A stretch of DNA of 64,000 bases, from contig NZ_JBANET010000007.1 of NCBI RefSeq assembly GCF_037026685.1, positions 114,799-178,798 on the forward strand, given 5' to 3'. Numbering within the stretch: the stretch's first letter is position 1; the number at the start of each line of letters is the position of its first letter. Below are positions 24,997 to 32,962 of this stretch, piece by piece. A program made the position numbers and the translations under genes. The notes under the pieces were generated by a model. The model had not been told where the DNA came from and searched no databases. It was given only the letters and a program-made list of their open reading frames with translations. Source of the stretch: Orrella sp037026685. GTDB taxonomy: Bacteria > Pseudomonadota > Gammaproteobacteria > Burkholderiales > Burkholderiaceae_B.

Positions 24997-25971
24997 ATGA
25001 ACAGGGGATGGATGCGCGCCGCGTTCGCGGCGGCAATGCTTTTTGGCGCGACGGCGGCAGCCCAGGCCGACACCTATCCGGCGCGGCCGGTCACCATCGT
25101 GGTGCCCTATCCCGCTGGCGGCGCCACCGACATGATTGCGCGCGAGGTCTCGCAGCGCCTGGGCGAAACCTGGAAGCAGCCCGTGGTGGTCGAGAACCGC
25201 GCTGGCGCGGGCACCACCATCGGCGCCGGCTCGGTAGCGCGCGCCAAGGGCGATGGCCACACCTTGCTGATGACTACCTCGGCGCACACCATCAGCGGCC
25301 ATCTGTACAAGGGCCTGCCCTACGATCCGCAAAAGGACTTTCGCGCGGTCACGCTGGTGACCAAGGTGCCGCTGGTGCTGGTGGTCAACAACGACCTGCC
25401 CGTCAAGACCCTGCCCGAGCTGCTGGAGTACCTGAAGACCCACGGCGAGCAGGTCAACTTCGCCTCGCCGGGCAACGGCACGGCCCAGCACCTGAGCGGC
25501 GAGCTGTTCAAGATCCGCACCAAGTCGGGCATCACCCACGTGCCGTATCGCGGCGACGCGCCGGCGATCACCGACCTGATGGGCGGGCAGGTGCAGATGA
25601 TGCTGGCCACGGCCACCGCCGTGCTGCCCATGATCGATTCGGGCAAGCTGCGCGCCCTGGCGGTGGCGCACGACCGGCGCATCCAGGCCTTGAGCGACGT
25701 GCCGACCTTCGCCGAGGCCGGCATGCCGGACTTCGAGGCGGCCACCTGGTTCGGCTTGCTGGCCCCGGCCTCGGTCGACGATGCGGTGGTCGAGAAGGTC
25801 TACCGCGACGTGTCGGCGCTGGTCGATACGCCGCAGATGCGCAAGCGCATCGAGGACATGGGCGGCGACGTGATGAACAGCGGGCCCGCCGACTTCGAGG
25901 CCTTCATGCGCGAAGAAAGCGAGAAGTGGGGCAACGCGGTGCAGGCCTCGGGCGCTTCGCTGCAGAACTGA
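24997..25971 (+). CDS. Bug/TctC-family periplasmic solute-binding protein
   Basis: A 324-residue exported receptor of the Bug family, abundant in Bordetella. A signal peptide (AAFAAAMLFGATAAAQA) precedes the mature start TYPARPVTIVVPYPAGGATD, the standard first lobe. Later family segments are VVVENRAGAGTTIGAG, HVPYRGDAPAITDLMGGQVQMM and LRALAVAHDRR. These bind carboxylates or other small polar metabolites; many act without a TctAB partner, and none is seen here. GAGAGGAG precedes the chosen ATG by a proper distance. It leads a rightward operon with an alpha/beta hydrolase and an ABC transporter. Confidence 0.93.
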   Translation: MNRGWMRAAFAAAMLFGATAAAQADTYPARPVTIVVPYPAGGATDMIAREVSQRLGETWKQPVVVENRAGAGTTIGAGSVARAKGDGHTLLMTTSAHTISGHLYKGLPYDPQKDFRAVTLVTKVPLVLVVNNDLPVKTLPELLEYLKTHGEQVNFASPGNGTAQHLSGELFKIRTKSGITHVPYRGDAPAITDLMGGQVQMMLATATAVLPMIDSGKLRALAVAHDRRIQALSDVPTFAEAGMPDFEAATWFGLLAPASVDDAVVEKVYRDVSALVDTPQMRKRIEDMGGDVMNSGPADFEAFMREESEKWGNAVQASGASLQN

Positions 25972-26086
25972 AAAAAAACGGCCCGCGCGAGGCCGGCAAG
26001 AAGAACAGCCATCGGCCAGGCCTAGACCCGCCGTCAGCAGCGGGCGCCTGGCAAGGGCGCGGGAGCGCCCGCGCCAAGGAGGAGCG

Positions 26087-27361
26087 ATGAGACAAAGCGA
26101 GGAGCCCGGCCGCCCGGCCGGGCAGGCGCTGGCCGAACGTTTCGGCCAGGCGGTGCAAGGCCGGCGCTGCCGTCACGTATTCGATGCGGACGTGCTGGTG
26201 GAGTTCGGCCAGGCGCGCCGGCTGCTGCGCGTGCGCCAGGGCGCGGTGGCGGCGGTCGAGCCGGTGCCGCTGATGGCGTCCTGGGACTTTTCCGTGTCGG
26301 CCAGCGAGCAGGCCTGGCAGCGCCACTGGCGCAACCCGCCCGAACCGGGCTGGCACGACCTGTTTGCCATGGCCAAGCAAGGCGAGCTGCGCATCGCCGG
26401 CCGCCTGCATCCCTTGATGGCGAACCTGCAGTGCTTCAAGGACCTGCTGGCCGCTGCCCGGCCGGCCGCGCCGCCGGGGGGCGAACCCGTGCCACAGGCG
26501 GACGTGGGCGAGATCGAGCCCATCACCGGACGCTACGTGCGCTGCCTGGTGCAGGGCCGGCCCTGCCGCGTCTATTTCGAGGAGGCCGGCCAGGGTATCC
26601 CGCTGGTCTGCCTGCACACGGCCGGCGCCGATGCGCGCCAGTACCGGCACATGCTGTGCGACCCGGACATCACCTCGCGCTATCGCGTGCTGGCCTTCGA
26701 CATGCCGGCGCACGGCAAGTCCTATCCGCCCCAGGGCTGGGCGGGCGAACCCTACCAGCTCACCACGGCGCGCTACGTGGACACCATCCTGGCCTTTTGC
26801 GACGCCCTGAAGCTGGAGCGCCCCGCGCTGATCGGCTGCTCGATCGGCGGGCGCATCGTGCTGGAGCTGGCGCGCGCGCACGCCGGGCGCTTTCGCGCGC
26901 TGGTCGGCGTGGAGTCGGCCGACTACCAGCAGCCCTGGTACGACACGGCGTGGCTGCATCGCGGCGACGTGCACGGCGGCGAGGTCTGCGCCGCGCTGGT
27001 ATCGGGCCTGGTGGCCCCGCAGTCGCCCGCGCAATACCGCGACGAAACCTTGTGGCAATACATGCAGGGCGGCCCGGGCGTGTTCCGCGGCGACCTGCAT
27101 TTCTACCGCGAGGACGCCGACCTGCGCGGCAAGCTCGATGCGGTGCGCACCGACCTGTGCCCGCTGTACCTGCTGACCGGCGAATACGACTTCTCGTGCA
27201 CGCCGCAGGACACCGAACGGACCGCGCGCGCCATCGCCGGCGCGCAAGTGACCGTCATGCGCGGAGTGGGGCATTTCCCCATGAGCGAAAACCCGTCCCG
27301 CTTCCGGCAATACATCATGCCGGTGCTGGATGACATCGCCGGCCGCGCGGCGCGCGCCTGA
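26087..27361 (+). CDS. SCP2-like domain fused to alpha/beta hydrolase
   Basis: A 424-residue cytoplasmic enzyme. The C-terminal ~270 residues are an alpha/beta hydrolase: oxyanion region CLHTAGADARQY, nucleophile elbow GCSIGG with Ser252, acid in LTGEYDFSCTP and His in VGHFPMSENP. The N-terminal ~120 residues look like an SCP2 sterol-carrier-like fold (a WDFSVSASEQAW segment and FAMAKQGELRIAGRLHPLMANL). This would make it an unusual lipid- or aromatic-binding hydrolase. It sits 115 bp after the Bug receptor, with AAGGAGGAGCG before the ATG, and 48 bp before the ABC binding protein. It may hydrolyse the imported compound. The hydrolase is firm; the SCP2 assignment is moderate. Confidence 0.82.
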   Translation: MRQSEEPGRPAGQALAERFGQAVQGRRCRHVFDADVLVEFGQARRLLRVRQGAVAAVEPVPLMASWDFSVSASEQAWQRHWRNPPEPGWHDLFAMAKQGELRIAGRLHPLMANLQCFKDLLAAARPAAPPGGEPVPQADVGEIEPITGRYVRCLVQGRPCRVYFEEAGQGIPLVCLHTAGADARQYRHMLCDPDITSRYRVLAFDMPAHGKSYPPQGWAGEPYQLTTARYVDTILAFCDALKLERPALIGCSIGGRIVLELARAHAGRFRALVGVESADYQQPWYDTAWLHRGDVHGGEVCAALVSGLVAPQSPAQYRDETLWQYMQGGPGVFRGDLHFYREDADLRGKLDAVRTDLCPLYLLTGEYDFSCTPQDTERTARAIAGAQVTVMRGVGHFPMSENPSRFRQYIMPVLDDIAGRAARA

Positions 27362-27409
27362 GGGCGCCGCCGCCGGCAGGGCACAAGAGCGACAACAAAG
27401 GAGACTGAC

Positions 27410-28573
27410 ATGAAGGCATCAACCCTTGCAGCGGCGCTGGCCGGCCTGGCCCTGTGCGCATCGGCCGCGGCGCAGGAAACCCTGACGATCGGCGCGCTGG
27501 TCACGCTCTCGGGCGCGGGCGCGGCCTGGGGGCAGGGCATGCGCAATGCGGCCGAACTGGCCGCCGAGCAGGTCAACAAGGAGGGCGGGCTGGAGGTCGG
27601 CGGCAAGCGCTACCAGGTGCGCGTGGTGGCCTACGACGACAAGTACCAGGCCAACGAGGCGGTGACGGTGGCCAACCGCCTGATCTACGAGGACAAGGTG
27701 CGCTACATCATCGGGCCGGTGGGCTCGGCCCCCGTGCTGGCGATCCAGCCCACCACCGAGAAGAACAAGGTCATCCTGCTGACGCTGGGCTTCACCACCA
27801 AGGCGCTGTCCAAGGACAAGCCCTATACCTTCCGGCCCAACGTCACCACCGCGGAGGTGGCCCAGCCGCAGATCGACTGGCTGGTCAAGCACCAGGGCAT
27901 CAAGAACGTGGGCGCGCTCTTTCCCAACGACGAGACCGGCCAGCAGATCGCGCTGGACCTGGAGCAGGCCTATGGCCAGGCCGGCGCCACGCTCTCGGCC
28001 AAGGAGTTCTTCGAGCGCGACCGCGTGGACTTCGTGCCGCTGCTGACTCGCATGATGGCGCGCGGCATCGACGCCATCGAGCTGGACGGCAACTCGCCGG
28101 CCACCGCCGGCCTGGTGGTCAAGCAGGCGCGCGAACTGGGTTTCGAAGGCAAGATCGTGCGCACCGGCGGCCCGGCCACGCAGGAGATCGCCAGCGTGGC
28201 CGGCAAGGAGGCGGTCGAGGGCATGTTCGTGCATACGCCCATCGACACCGAGCTGGCATCGACCAAGGCCTACATCGAGCTGTACGGGCAGCGCTACAAG
28301 CACGCCATGAACGGCTTCAGCCCGGCGTTCTACGACGGCACGCGCATGCTGTTCGAGGCCATGCGCCGCGCCGGCACGGTCCAGGACACCGACCGGGTGC
28401 GCGAGGAACTGGAAAAGCTCAGCGGCTTCGAGGGCGCGCTGGGCAAGCTGTCATGGACCGGCCAGGAGCGCTACGGCATCGCGCACCAGCTCGATGCGCC
28501 CTTCTACGTCGCCGAGGTCAAGGACGGCAAGGAAGTCATCCGCGCCCGCTGCACCGTGGCCGGCTGCCAATAA
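27410..28573 (+). CDS. Branched-chain-type ABC transporter substrate-binding protein
   Basis: A 387-residue periplasmic binding protein of the LivJ/Peripla_BP_6 class. A signal peptide (AALAGLALCASAAAQ) precedes the mature part beginning ETLTIGALVTLSGAGAAWGQGM. The central QVRVVAYDDKYQANEAVTVANRLI is characteristic. It captures the solute for the LivHMGF-type components encoded directly downstream. Members of this class also carry aromatic acids, amides and urea, so amino-acid specificity is not assured. A good AAGGAG site lies ahead of the ATG. Confidence 0.94.
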   Translation: MKASTLAAALAGLALCASAAAQETLTIGALVTLSGAGAAWGQGMRNAAELAAEQVNKEGGLEVGGKRYQVRVVAYDDKYQANEAVTVANRLIYEDKVRYIIGPVGSAPVLAIQPTTEKNKVILLTLGFTTKALSKDKPYTFRPNVTTAEVAQPQIDWLVKHQGIKNVGALFPNDETGQQIALDLEQAYGQAGATLSAKEFFERDRVDFVPLLTRMMARGIDAIELDGNSPATAGLVVKQARELGFEGKIVRTGGPATQEIASVAGKEAVEGMFVHTPIDTELASTKAYIELYGQRYKHAMNGFSPAFYDGTRMLFEAMRRAGTVQDTDRVREELEKLSGFEGALGKLSWTGQERYGIAHQLDAPFYVAEVKDGKEVIRARCTVAGCQ

Positions 28574-28599
28574 GAACGCCAGCTCGAAGGGGGAACTCC

Positions 28600-29469
28600 G
28601 TGGACTGGACCTTGCTGCTGTCGCAGGCGACGATCAATGGACTGATCGTCGGCCTGCTCTACCTGCTCATGGCGGTGGGCTTTACCCTGGTGTTCGGGAT
28701 CATGCGCATGGTGAACTTCGCCCACGGCGAGTTCTACATGCTGGGCGCCTTCGGCGCCTACGTCCTGACCGCCCAGGCGGGCCTGCCGTTCCTGGCCGCC
28801 GTGGCCATCACCTTCGCCCTGGCGGTGGCCGGCGGCGCCGTGCTCGAATGGGGCGTGCTCAAGCCGTTCCGGCGCGACGAGCTCAACGGCATGATCGCCA
28901 CCATCGGGCTGGCGATGATCCTGCAGAACGGCGCGCTGATGGTCTTCGGTCCCGACCCCCTGTCCATGCCGGCGGTGGCGCGCGGCACGGTCCGGCTGGA
29001 CAAGATCGTGGTGCCCATGTCGCGGGTGTACGTGGTGGGCTTCGCCTTGCTGGCGCTGGCCATGCTGTACGTCTTCCTGCGCCACTCGCGGGCCGGGCGC
29101 GCCCTGCGCGCGGTGGTGGAGGATTTCGAGATCGCCTCGATCCAGGGCATCCGCTCGCGCATCTACTATCCGCTGGGCTTCGGGCTGGGCGTGGGGCTGG
29201 CGGCGGTGGCCGGCGCGCTGATGGCGCCGCTGTTCTCGGTCTCGCCCTTCGTGGGCGCCACGCCGCTGCTCAAGGCCTTCATCGTGGTGATCCTGGGCGG
29301 GCTGGGCAGCATACCGGGCGCGGTGGTGGCCGGCCTGGCCCTGGGCCTGGCCGAGAGCTACGCCAGCCTGTTCTTCAGCAGCAGCACGGCCGACATGCTG
29401 ATCTTCGCCATCGTCATCCTCATGCTGGTCGCGCGGCCCAAGGGCCTGCTGGGCAAAGGAGAAGCCTGA
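28600..29469 (+). CDS. Branched-chain-type ABC permease, LivH family
   Basis: A 289-residue inner-membrane permease. The LivH hallmark NGLIVGLLYLLMAVGFTLVFG is at the N-terminus, followed by MRMVNFAHGEFYMLGAF and the late VVILGGLGSIPGAVVAG. The start is a GTG at 28600 behind AGGGGGAAC; no ATG fits. It is 26 bp after the binding protein and its stop overlaps the LivM-type ATG by one base. Confidence 0.94.
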   Translation: MDWTLLLSQATINGLIVGLLYLLMAVGFTLVFGIMRMVNFAHGEFYMLGAFGAYVLTAQAGLPFLAAVAITFALAVAGGAVLEWGVLKPFRRDELNGMIATIGLAMILQNGALMVFGPDPLSMPAVARGTVRLDKIVVPMSRVYVVGFALLALAMLYVFLRHSRAGRALRAVVEDFEIASIQGIRSRIYYPLGFGLGVGLAAVAGALMAPLFSVSPFVGATPLLKAFIVVILGGLGSIPGAVVAGLALGLAESYASLFFSSSTADMLIFAIVILMLVARPKGLLGKGEA

Positions 29470-30443
29470 TGCAAGCCACTTCATCCCCGAGCGCGCGCCC
29501 CGGCCGCGCGTCCCTGGCCCTGCTCGCCGTGCTGGCGGCGCTGGCCGCCATGCCCTGGTTCGCCACTCCCTTCGTGCTGCACCTGGCGGTGCTGGCCTGC
29601 CTGAACGTGCTGATCGTCAACGGCTTGGCGCTGATCGCGCGCACCGGCCAGCTGTCGCTGGGCCACGCGGCCTTCGTGGCGCTGGGCGCCTACGGATCGG
29701 TGCTGGCCGAGCGCCATTGGGCGCTGGGCTTCGTCTCGTCCGGCCTGCTGGGCGTGGCCGCTGCCGCGGCCGTGGCCCTGCTGCTGGGCTGGGTCATCCT
29801 GCGCCTGCGCGGGGTGTACTTCGTGCTGGTCACCTTCGCCTTCGGCGAGCTGATGCGCCTGGCGCTGCTGGACTGGTCGGCGCTGACGGGCGGGGCCAAC
29901 GGCATCGCCAACATCGGGCCGGCCGTCATGCTGGGCTTGGCCTTCGACACGCGCCTGAAGTTCTACGCGCTGGCGCTGGCGGCCGCGGCGCTGTCGGTGC
30001 TGTTCCTGGCGCTGCTTGCCAGAAAGCCGCTGGGCCATGCGCTGGACGCCGTGCACGACAACCCCTCGCTGGCCGAATCCACCGGCCTGAGCGTGCACCG
30101 CCTGCAGGTGCTGGCCTTCGTGGCCGGCAGCGCGCTGGCGGGGCTGGGCGGCGTGCTGCAGGCGCGCTACGTCGGCTACGTCTCGCCCGAGTCCTTCAAC
30201 CCGGCCATATCGGTGGGTTTCGTCATCATGCTGGTGATCGGCGGGCGCCGCTCGGTATGGGGCCCGCTGGTCGGCGCGCTGGTGCTCACGCCGCTGCCCG
30301 AACTGTTTCGCGGCGCGGTGCAGACCCAGCACATCCTGTATGGCGCCGCGCTGATACTGATCCTGCGCTTCATGCCGCAGGGCCTGGCGGGCTTGCCCGC
30401 GCTGGCGCGCCTGGCCGGCCGCCGTCCCAAGGAGCAGTCATGA
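29469..30443 (+). CDS. Branched-chain-type ABC permease, LivM family
   Basis: A 324-residue inner-membrane permease. After a short basic N-terminus it has many helices with the LivM features NGLALIARTGQLSLGHAAFVALG, GVYFVLVTFAFGELMRL and VIGGRRSVWGPLVGALVL. It forms the translocation pore with the LivH-type protein. Its TGA overlaps the next ATG by 4 bases (30440-30443), giving tight translational coupling through the transporter operon. Confidence 0.94.
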   Translation: MQATSSPSARPGRASLALLAVLAALAAMPWFATPFVLHLAVLACLNVLIVNGLALIARTGQLSLGHAAFVALGAYGSVLAERHWALGFVSSGLLGVAAAAAVALLLGWVILRLRGVYFVLVTFAFGELMRLALLDWSALTGGANGIANIGPAVMLGLAFDTRLKFYALALAAAALSVLFLALLARKPLGHALDAVHDNPSLAESTGLSVHRLQVLAFVAGSALAGLGGVLQARYVGYVSPESFNPAISVGFVIMLVIGGRRSVWGPLVGALVLTPLPELFRGAVQTQHILYGAALILILRFMPQGLAGLPALARLAGRRPKEQS

Positions 30444-31222
30444 ACGAGGCACTATTGACCGTCAAGGGCCTGACCCGCCATTTCGGCGGCCTGGCCGCGC
30501 TCAGGGACCTGAGCTTCTCGGTGGCCGAAGGCGAGATCGTCGGCCTGATCGGCCCCAACGGCGCGGGCAAGACCACGGCCTTTAACGTGATCAGCGGCGC
30601 GATCCCCGCCTCGGCGGGCAGCGTGCATTTCGCCGGGCAGGATCTCACCGACGGCCCGCCCAGCCGCGTGGTGGTCGCGGGCCTGGCCCGCACCTTCCAG
30701 GCCACCTCGACCTATCCGGACGTCAGCGTGGCCGAGAACGTGCGCCGCGGCCTGCTCTCGCGCATCCGCGGCTCCTGGGCCAACCGGCTGGTCGGACGCA
30801 GGCACGGCTGCATCGGGCCGGCGCAGCTGGAGGACGAGGTGCAGGCCATCCTGGCCATGACGCAGCTCTCGCGCTGGAGCGATGCGCGCGCCGGTGCGCT
30901 GGCCTACGGCCTGCAAAAGAAGCTGGGCATCGCCGTGGCCCTGGCCGCGCGCCCGCGCATGCTGCTGCTGGACGAGCCGGCGGCCGGCCTGAACCACGAG
31001 GAGTGCCGCGAGCTGGGCCGGCTGCTGCGCAGCCTGCAGGCCGAACACGGCCTGACCTTGCTGCTGGTCGAGCACCACATGGCCCTGGTCATGGAGCTGT
31101 GCCATCGCATCGTCGTGCTGGTGCAGGGCGCCAAGATCGCCGAAGGCACGCCCCAAGCGGTGCGCGAGAACCCTGCCGTCATCGAAGCCTACCTGGGAGC
31201 GCCCGACTATGCCCATGCTTGA
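30440..31222 (+). CDS. Branched-chain-type ABC ATPase, LivG family
   Basis: A 260-residue ATPase. It has Walker A GPNGAGKT, the LivG-type substitute signature LAYGLQKKLGIAVALA, Walker B MLLLDEPAAGLN and the H-loop VEHHM. It is one of two ATPases that energise this transporter. The 3' end overlaps the LivF-type gene by 14 bp. Confidence 0.95.
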   Translation: MNEALLTVKGLTRHFGGLAALRDLSFSVAEGEIVGLIGPNGAGKTTAFNVISGAIPASAGSVHFAGQDLTDGPPSRVVVAGLARTFQATSTYPDVSVAENVRRGLLSRIRGSWANRLVGRRHGCIGPAQLEDEVQAILAMTQLSRWSDARAGALAYGLQKKLGIAVALAARPRMLLLDEPAAGLNHEECRELGRLLRSLQAEHGLTLLLVEHHMALVMELCHRIVVLVQGAKIAEGTPQAVRENPAVIEAYLGAPDYAHA

Positions 31223-31922
31223 AGTGCAAGACCTTACCGTGCGCTACGGGCCCCTGCAGGCCGTGCGCAAGATCGGCTTCAGCGTGCAGCAGGGGCAGAT
31301 CGTCGCGCTGATCGGCGCCAACGGCGCGGGCAAGAGCTCCACGCTCAAGGCCCTGATCGGCCTGACGCCGGCCGCCGGCGGCACCCTGCGTTTCATGGAC
31401 GAGGACATCACCGCCTTGCCCGCCGCCGCCCGCGTCACGCGCGGGCTGGCGCTCTCGCCCGAAGGCCGGCGCCTGTTCGGCCGCATGACGGTGCTGGACA
31501 ACCTGCTGGCCGGCGGCCACGGCGTGCGCGACCGCGCGCGCCTGCGGCGCACGCTGCAGGAGGTCTACGCGCTGTTTCCGCGCGTGCACGAACGGCGCGG
31601 CCAGCTGGCCGGCTCGCTGTCCGGCGGCGAGCAGCAGATGGTGGCCATCGGCCGCGCGCTCATGGCCCAGCCGCGCCTGCTGATGCTGGACGAGCCCTCG
31701 CTGGGCATCGCGCCCAAGGTGGTGGCCGAGATCGCCCTGGCCATCGAACGGCTGAACCGGGACAGCGGGCTGTCGATCATCCTGGTCGAGCAGAACGCGC
31801 GGCTGGCGCTGCGGCTGGCCCACCAGGCCTATGCGCTGGAGCACGGCGAGGTGGTGCGCACCGGGCGCGGCGAGGAGCTGCTGGCCGATCCTTTCGTGCA
31901 GAAGGCCTACCTGGGCGTCTAG
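31209..31922 (+). CDS. Branched-chain-type ABC ATPase, LivF family
   Basis: A 237-residue ATPase. It has Walker A GANGAGKSS, signature LSGGEQQMVAIGRALM, Walker B LLMLDEPSLGIAP and the terminal KAYLGV typical of LivF. It is the last gene of the operon; 178 bp of leader for the cold-shock gene follow, with no obvious terminator between. Confidence 0.95.
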   Translation: MPMLEVQDLTVRYGPLQAVRKIGFSVQQGQIVALIGANGAGKSSTLKALIGLTPAAGGTLRFMDEDITALPAAARVTRGLALSPEGRRLFGRMTVLDNLLAGGHGVRDRARLRRTLQEVYALFPRVHERRGQLAGSLSGGEQQMVAIGRALMAQPRLLMLDEPSLGIAPKVVAEIALAIERLNRDSGLSIILVEQNARLALRLAHQAYALEHGEVVRTGRGEELLADPFVQKAYLGV

Positions 31923-32100
31923 CGCCGACCGGGGCGCGGTGCACAGAAAACCAGTTCAATTGAAACAATGGTTGCCAGCGCCCCGGATAGGGTGCACAGT
32001 GAACGGGCCAGTCCATGCTGGACGGCAGCGGATTCGTTCTACCCTAGTGGCGAAGGTCTCCGCCACACCAGAGCTTTCATGCTCAATTTTAGGAACTCGT

Positions 32101-32310
32101 TTGAAAACAGAAACCGGTATTGTGAAGTGGTTCAACAACGACAAGGGCTTTGGCTTCATCATGCCCGAAGCCGGCGGCAAGGACCTCTTCGCGCACTACT
32201 CCGAGATCCAGGGATCCGGCCACAAGACGCTGGAAGAAAACCAGCGTGTCTCCTATACCGTGACGCAGGGCGCCAAGGGCCCCCAGGCCTCGTCCATCAC
32301 GGTGCTTTGA
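32101..32310 (+). CDS. Cold-shock domain protein
   Basis: A 69-residue CspA-family RNA/DNA-binding protein. The RNP1 motif KGFGFI and an RNP2 variant (DLFAHYSEI) are clear, and it ends PKGPQASSITVL-like. There is no in-frame ATG before ETGIVKWFN. The start is a TTG at 32101 preceded by AGGAA, giving an N-terminus of MKTETG. The gene has a ~180-nt untranslated leader, common in csp genes that are controlled by mRNA structure. It is followed by a strong terminator, so it forms its own unit. Confidence 0.92.
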   Translation: MKTETGIVKWFNNDKGFGFIMPEAGGKDLFAHYSEIQGSGHKTLEENQRVSYTVTQGAKGPQASSITVL

Positions 32311-32340
32311 CGGCCTTCGCCCAGCGAAGCCCATGAAGCA

Positions 32341-32368
32341 AAAAGACCGCCTTCGGGCGGTTTTTTTT
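32341..32368 (+). terminator. Rho-independent terminator of the cold-shock gene
   Basis: ACCGCC-TTCG-GGCGGT forms a UUCG-capped stem followed by eight T residues, 30 bp after the csp stop codon. Confidence 0.95.
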
Positions 32369-32417
32369 CGCCATGCAAAAGCGGCGCAAGGGCGGCAGGC
32401 GCCCGCGCGGGGTCGGC

Positions 32418-32678
32418 TCAGGCGCGCTCGAGGCGATGCACGTCCTGCTTGCGAAAGCGAAAGCGCATGGCCCGGGTGCCGTTGCGCATGGTCTCGCTTG
32501 TATACGTGGTGCAGCCGAACAGCGGGATGGCCAGGTCCACGGTCGTGGTGATCGGCGCGCCGCCGTCGGCCGGATGCAGGGTCACGCGGTCGCCCGCGCG
32601 GATATCGCGGGGCAGGGTGCGCTGCACGCTGGCCGGGGCCTGGAGCAGCTGGTTGGGAAAGATGTTCTTCAAGTTCAA
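32418..32678 (-). CDS. Small unknown protein
   Basis: I do not recognise this 86-residue protein. It is basic, with KNIFPNQLLQAPASVQRTLP, a DRVTLHPADGGAP stretch and a C-terminal Arg/Phe-rich segment. The reading frame is open further upstream to 32915, but that extension looks like noncoding Arg/Ala-rich translation, so I favour a TTG start at 32678. It is convergent with the cold-shock gene, and the csp terminator lies between them. If it is not real, 32369-32962 is a gene-free stretch. The part from 32679 to 32962 holds only a terminator hairpin and a GTTGAC/GTCAAC repeat (32945-32963). Confidence 0.4.
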   Translation of the reverse strand: MNLKNIFPNQLLQAPASVQRTLPRDIRAGDRVTLHPADGGAPITTTVDLAIPLFGCTTYTSETMRNGTRAMRFRFRKQDVHRLERA

Positions 32679-32803
32679 GGTAATGCCTATGAGTGGTCGG
32701 GACGATGCCGGACAGGCGCGCTGGCCCGCCGTGCGTGCGTCGATTCGTGAGTCCGCCCGCGGGCGCGCACAAGGGCGGCTGGCGTGGCAGGCGTATCGGG
32801 AAA

Positions 32804-32831
32804 GCACGGCTCGCGCCGGGGCGAGCCGTGC
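32804..32831 (-). terminator. Hairpin downstream of the carbamoylase operon
   Basis: A perfect 11-bp stem, GCACGGCTCGC and GCGAGCCGTGC with a 6-base loop, lies 130 bp beyond the stop of the minus-strand hydrolase. The minus-strand side continues TTTCCC, a short U-tract. Confidence 0.5.
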
Positions 32832-32962
32832 AAAAAGGGCTGGGCGGGCGGCGGTGAAGTTCTGCGTTGAAGTTCTAGTTATGCCGCAAGCCTGGACCCG
32901 CGCCTCGTGCCGCAATGGGCAAGAAGATCCGCCACTCTACCTTTGTTGACCATTTTTGTCAA

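Noticed and set aside
26055..26070. GGGCGC-GGGA-GCGCCC hairpin between the Bug receptor and hydrolase genes as a terminator
   Set aside because: It has no T-tract and is only 16 bp ahead of the next start. It may modulate expression but does not look like a terminator.
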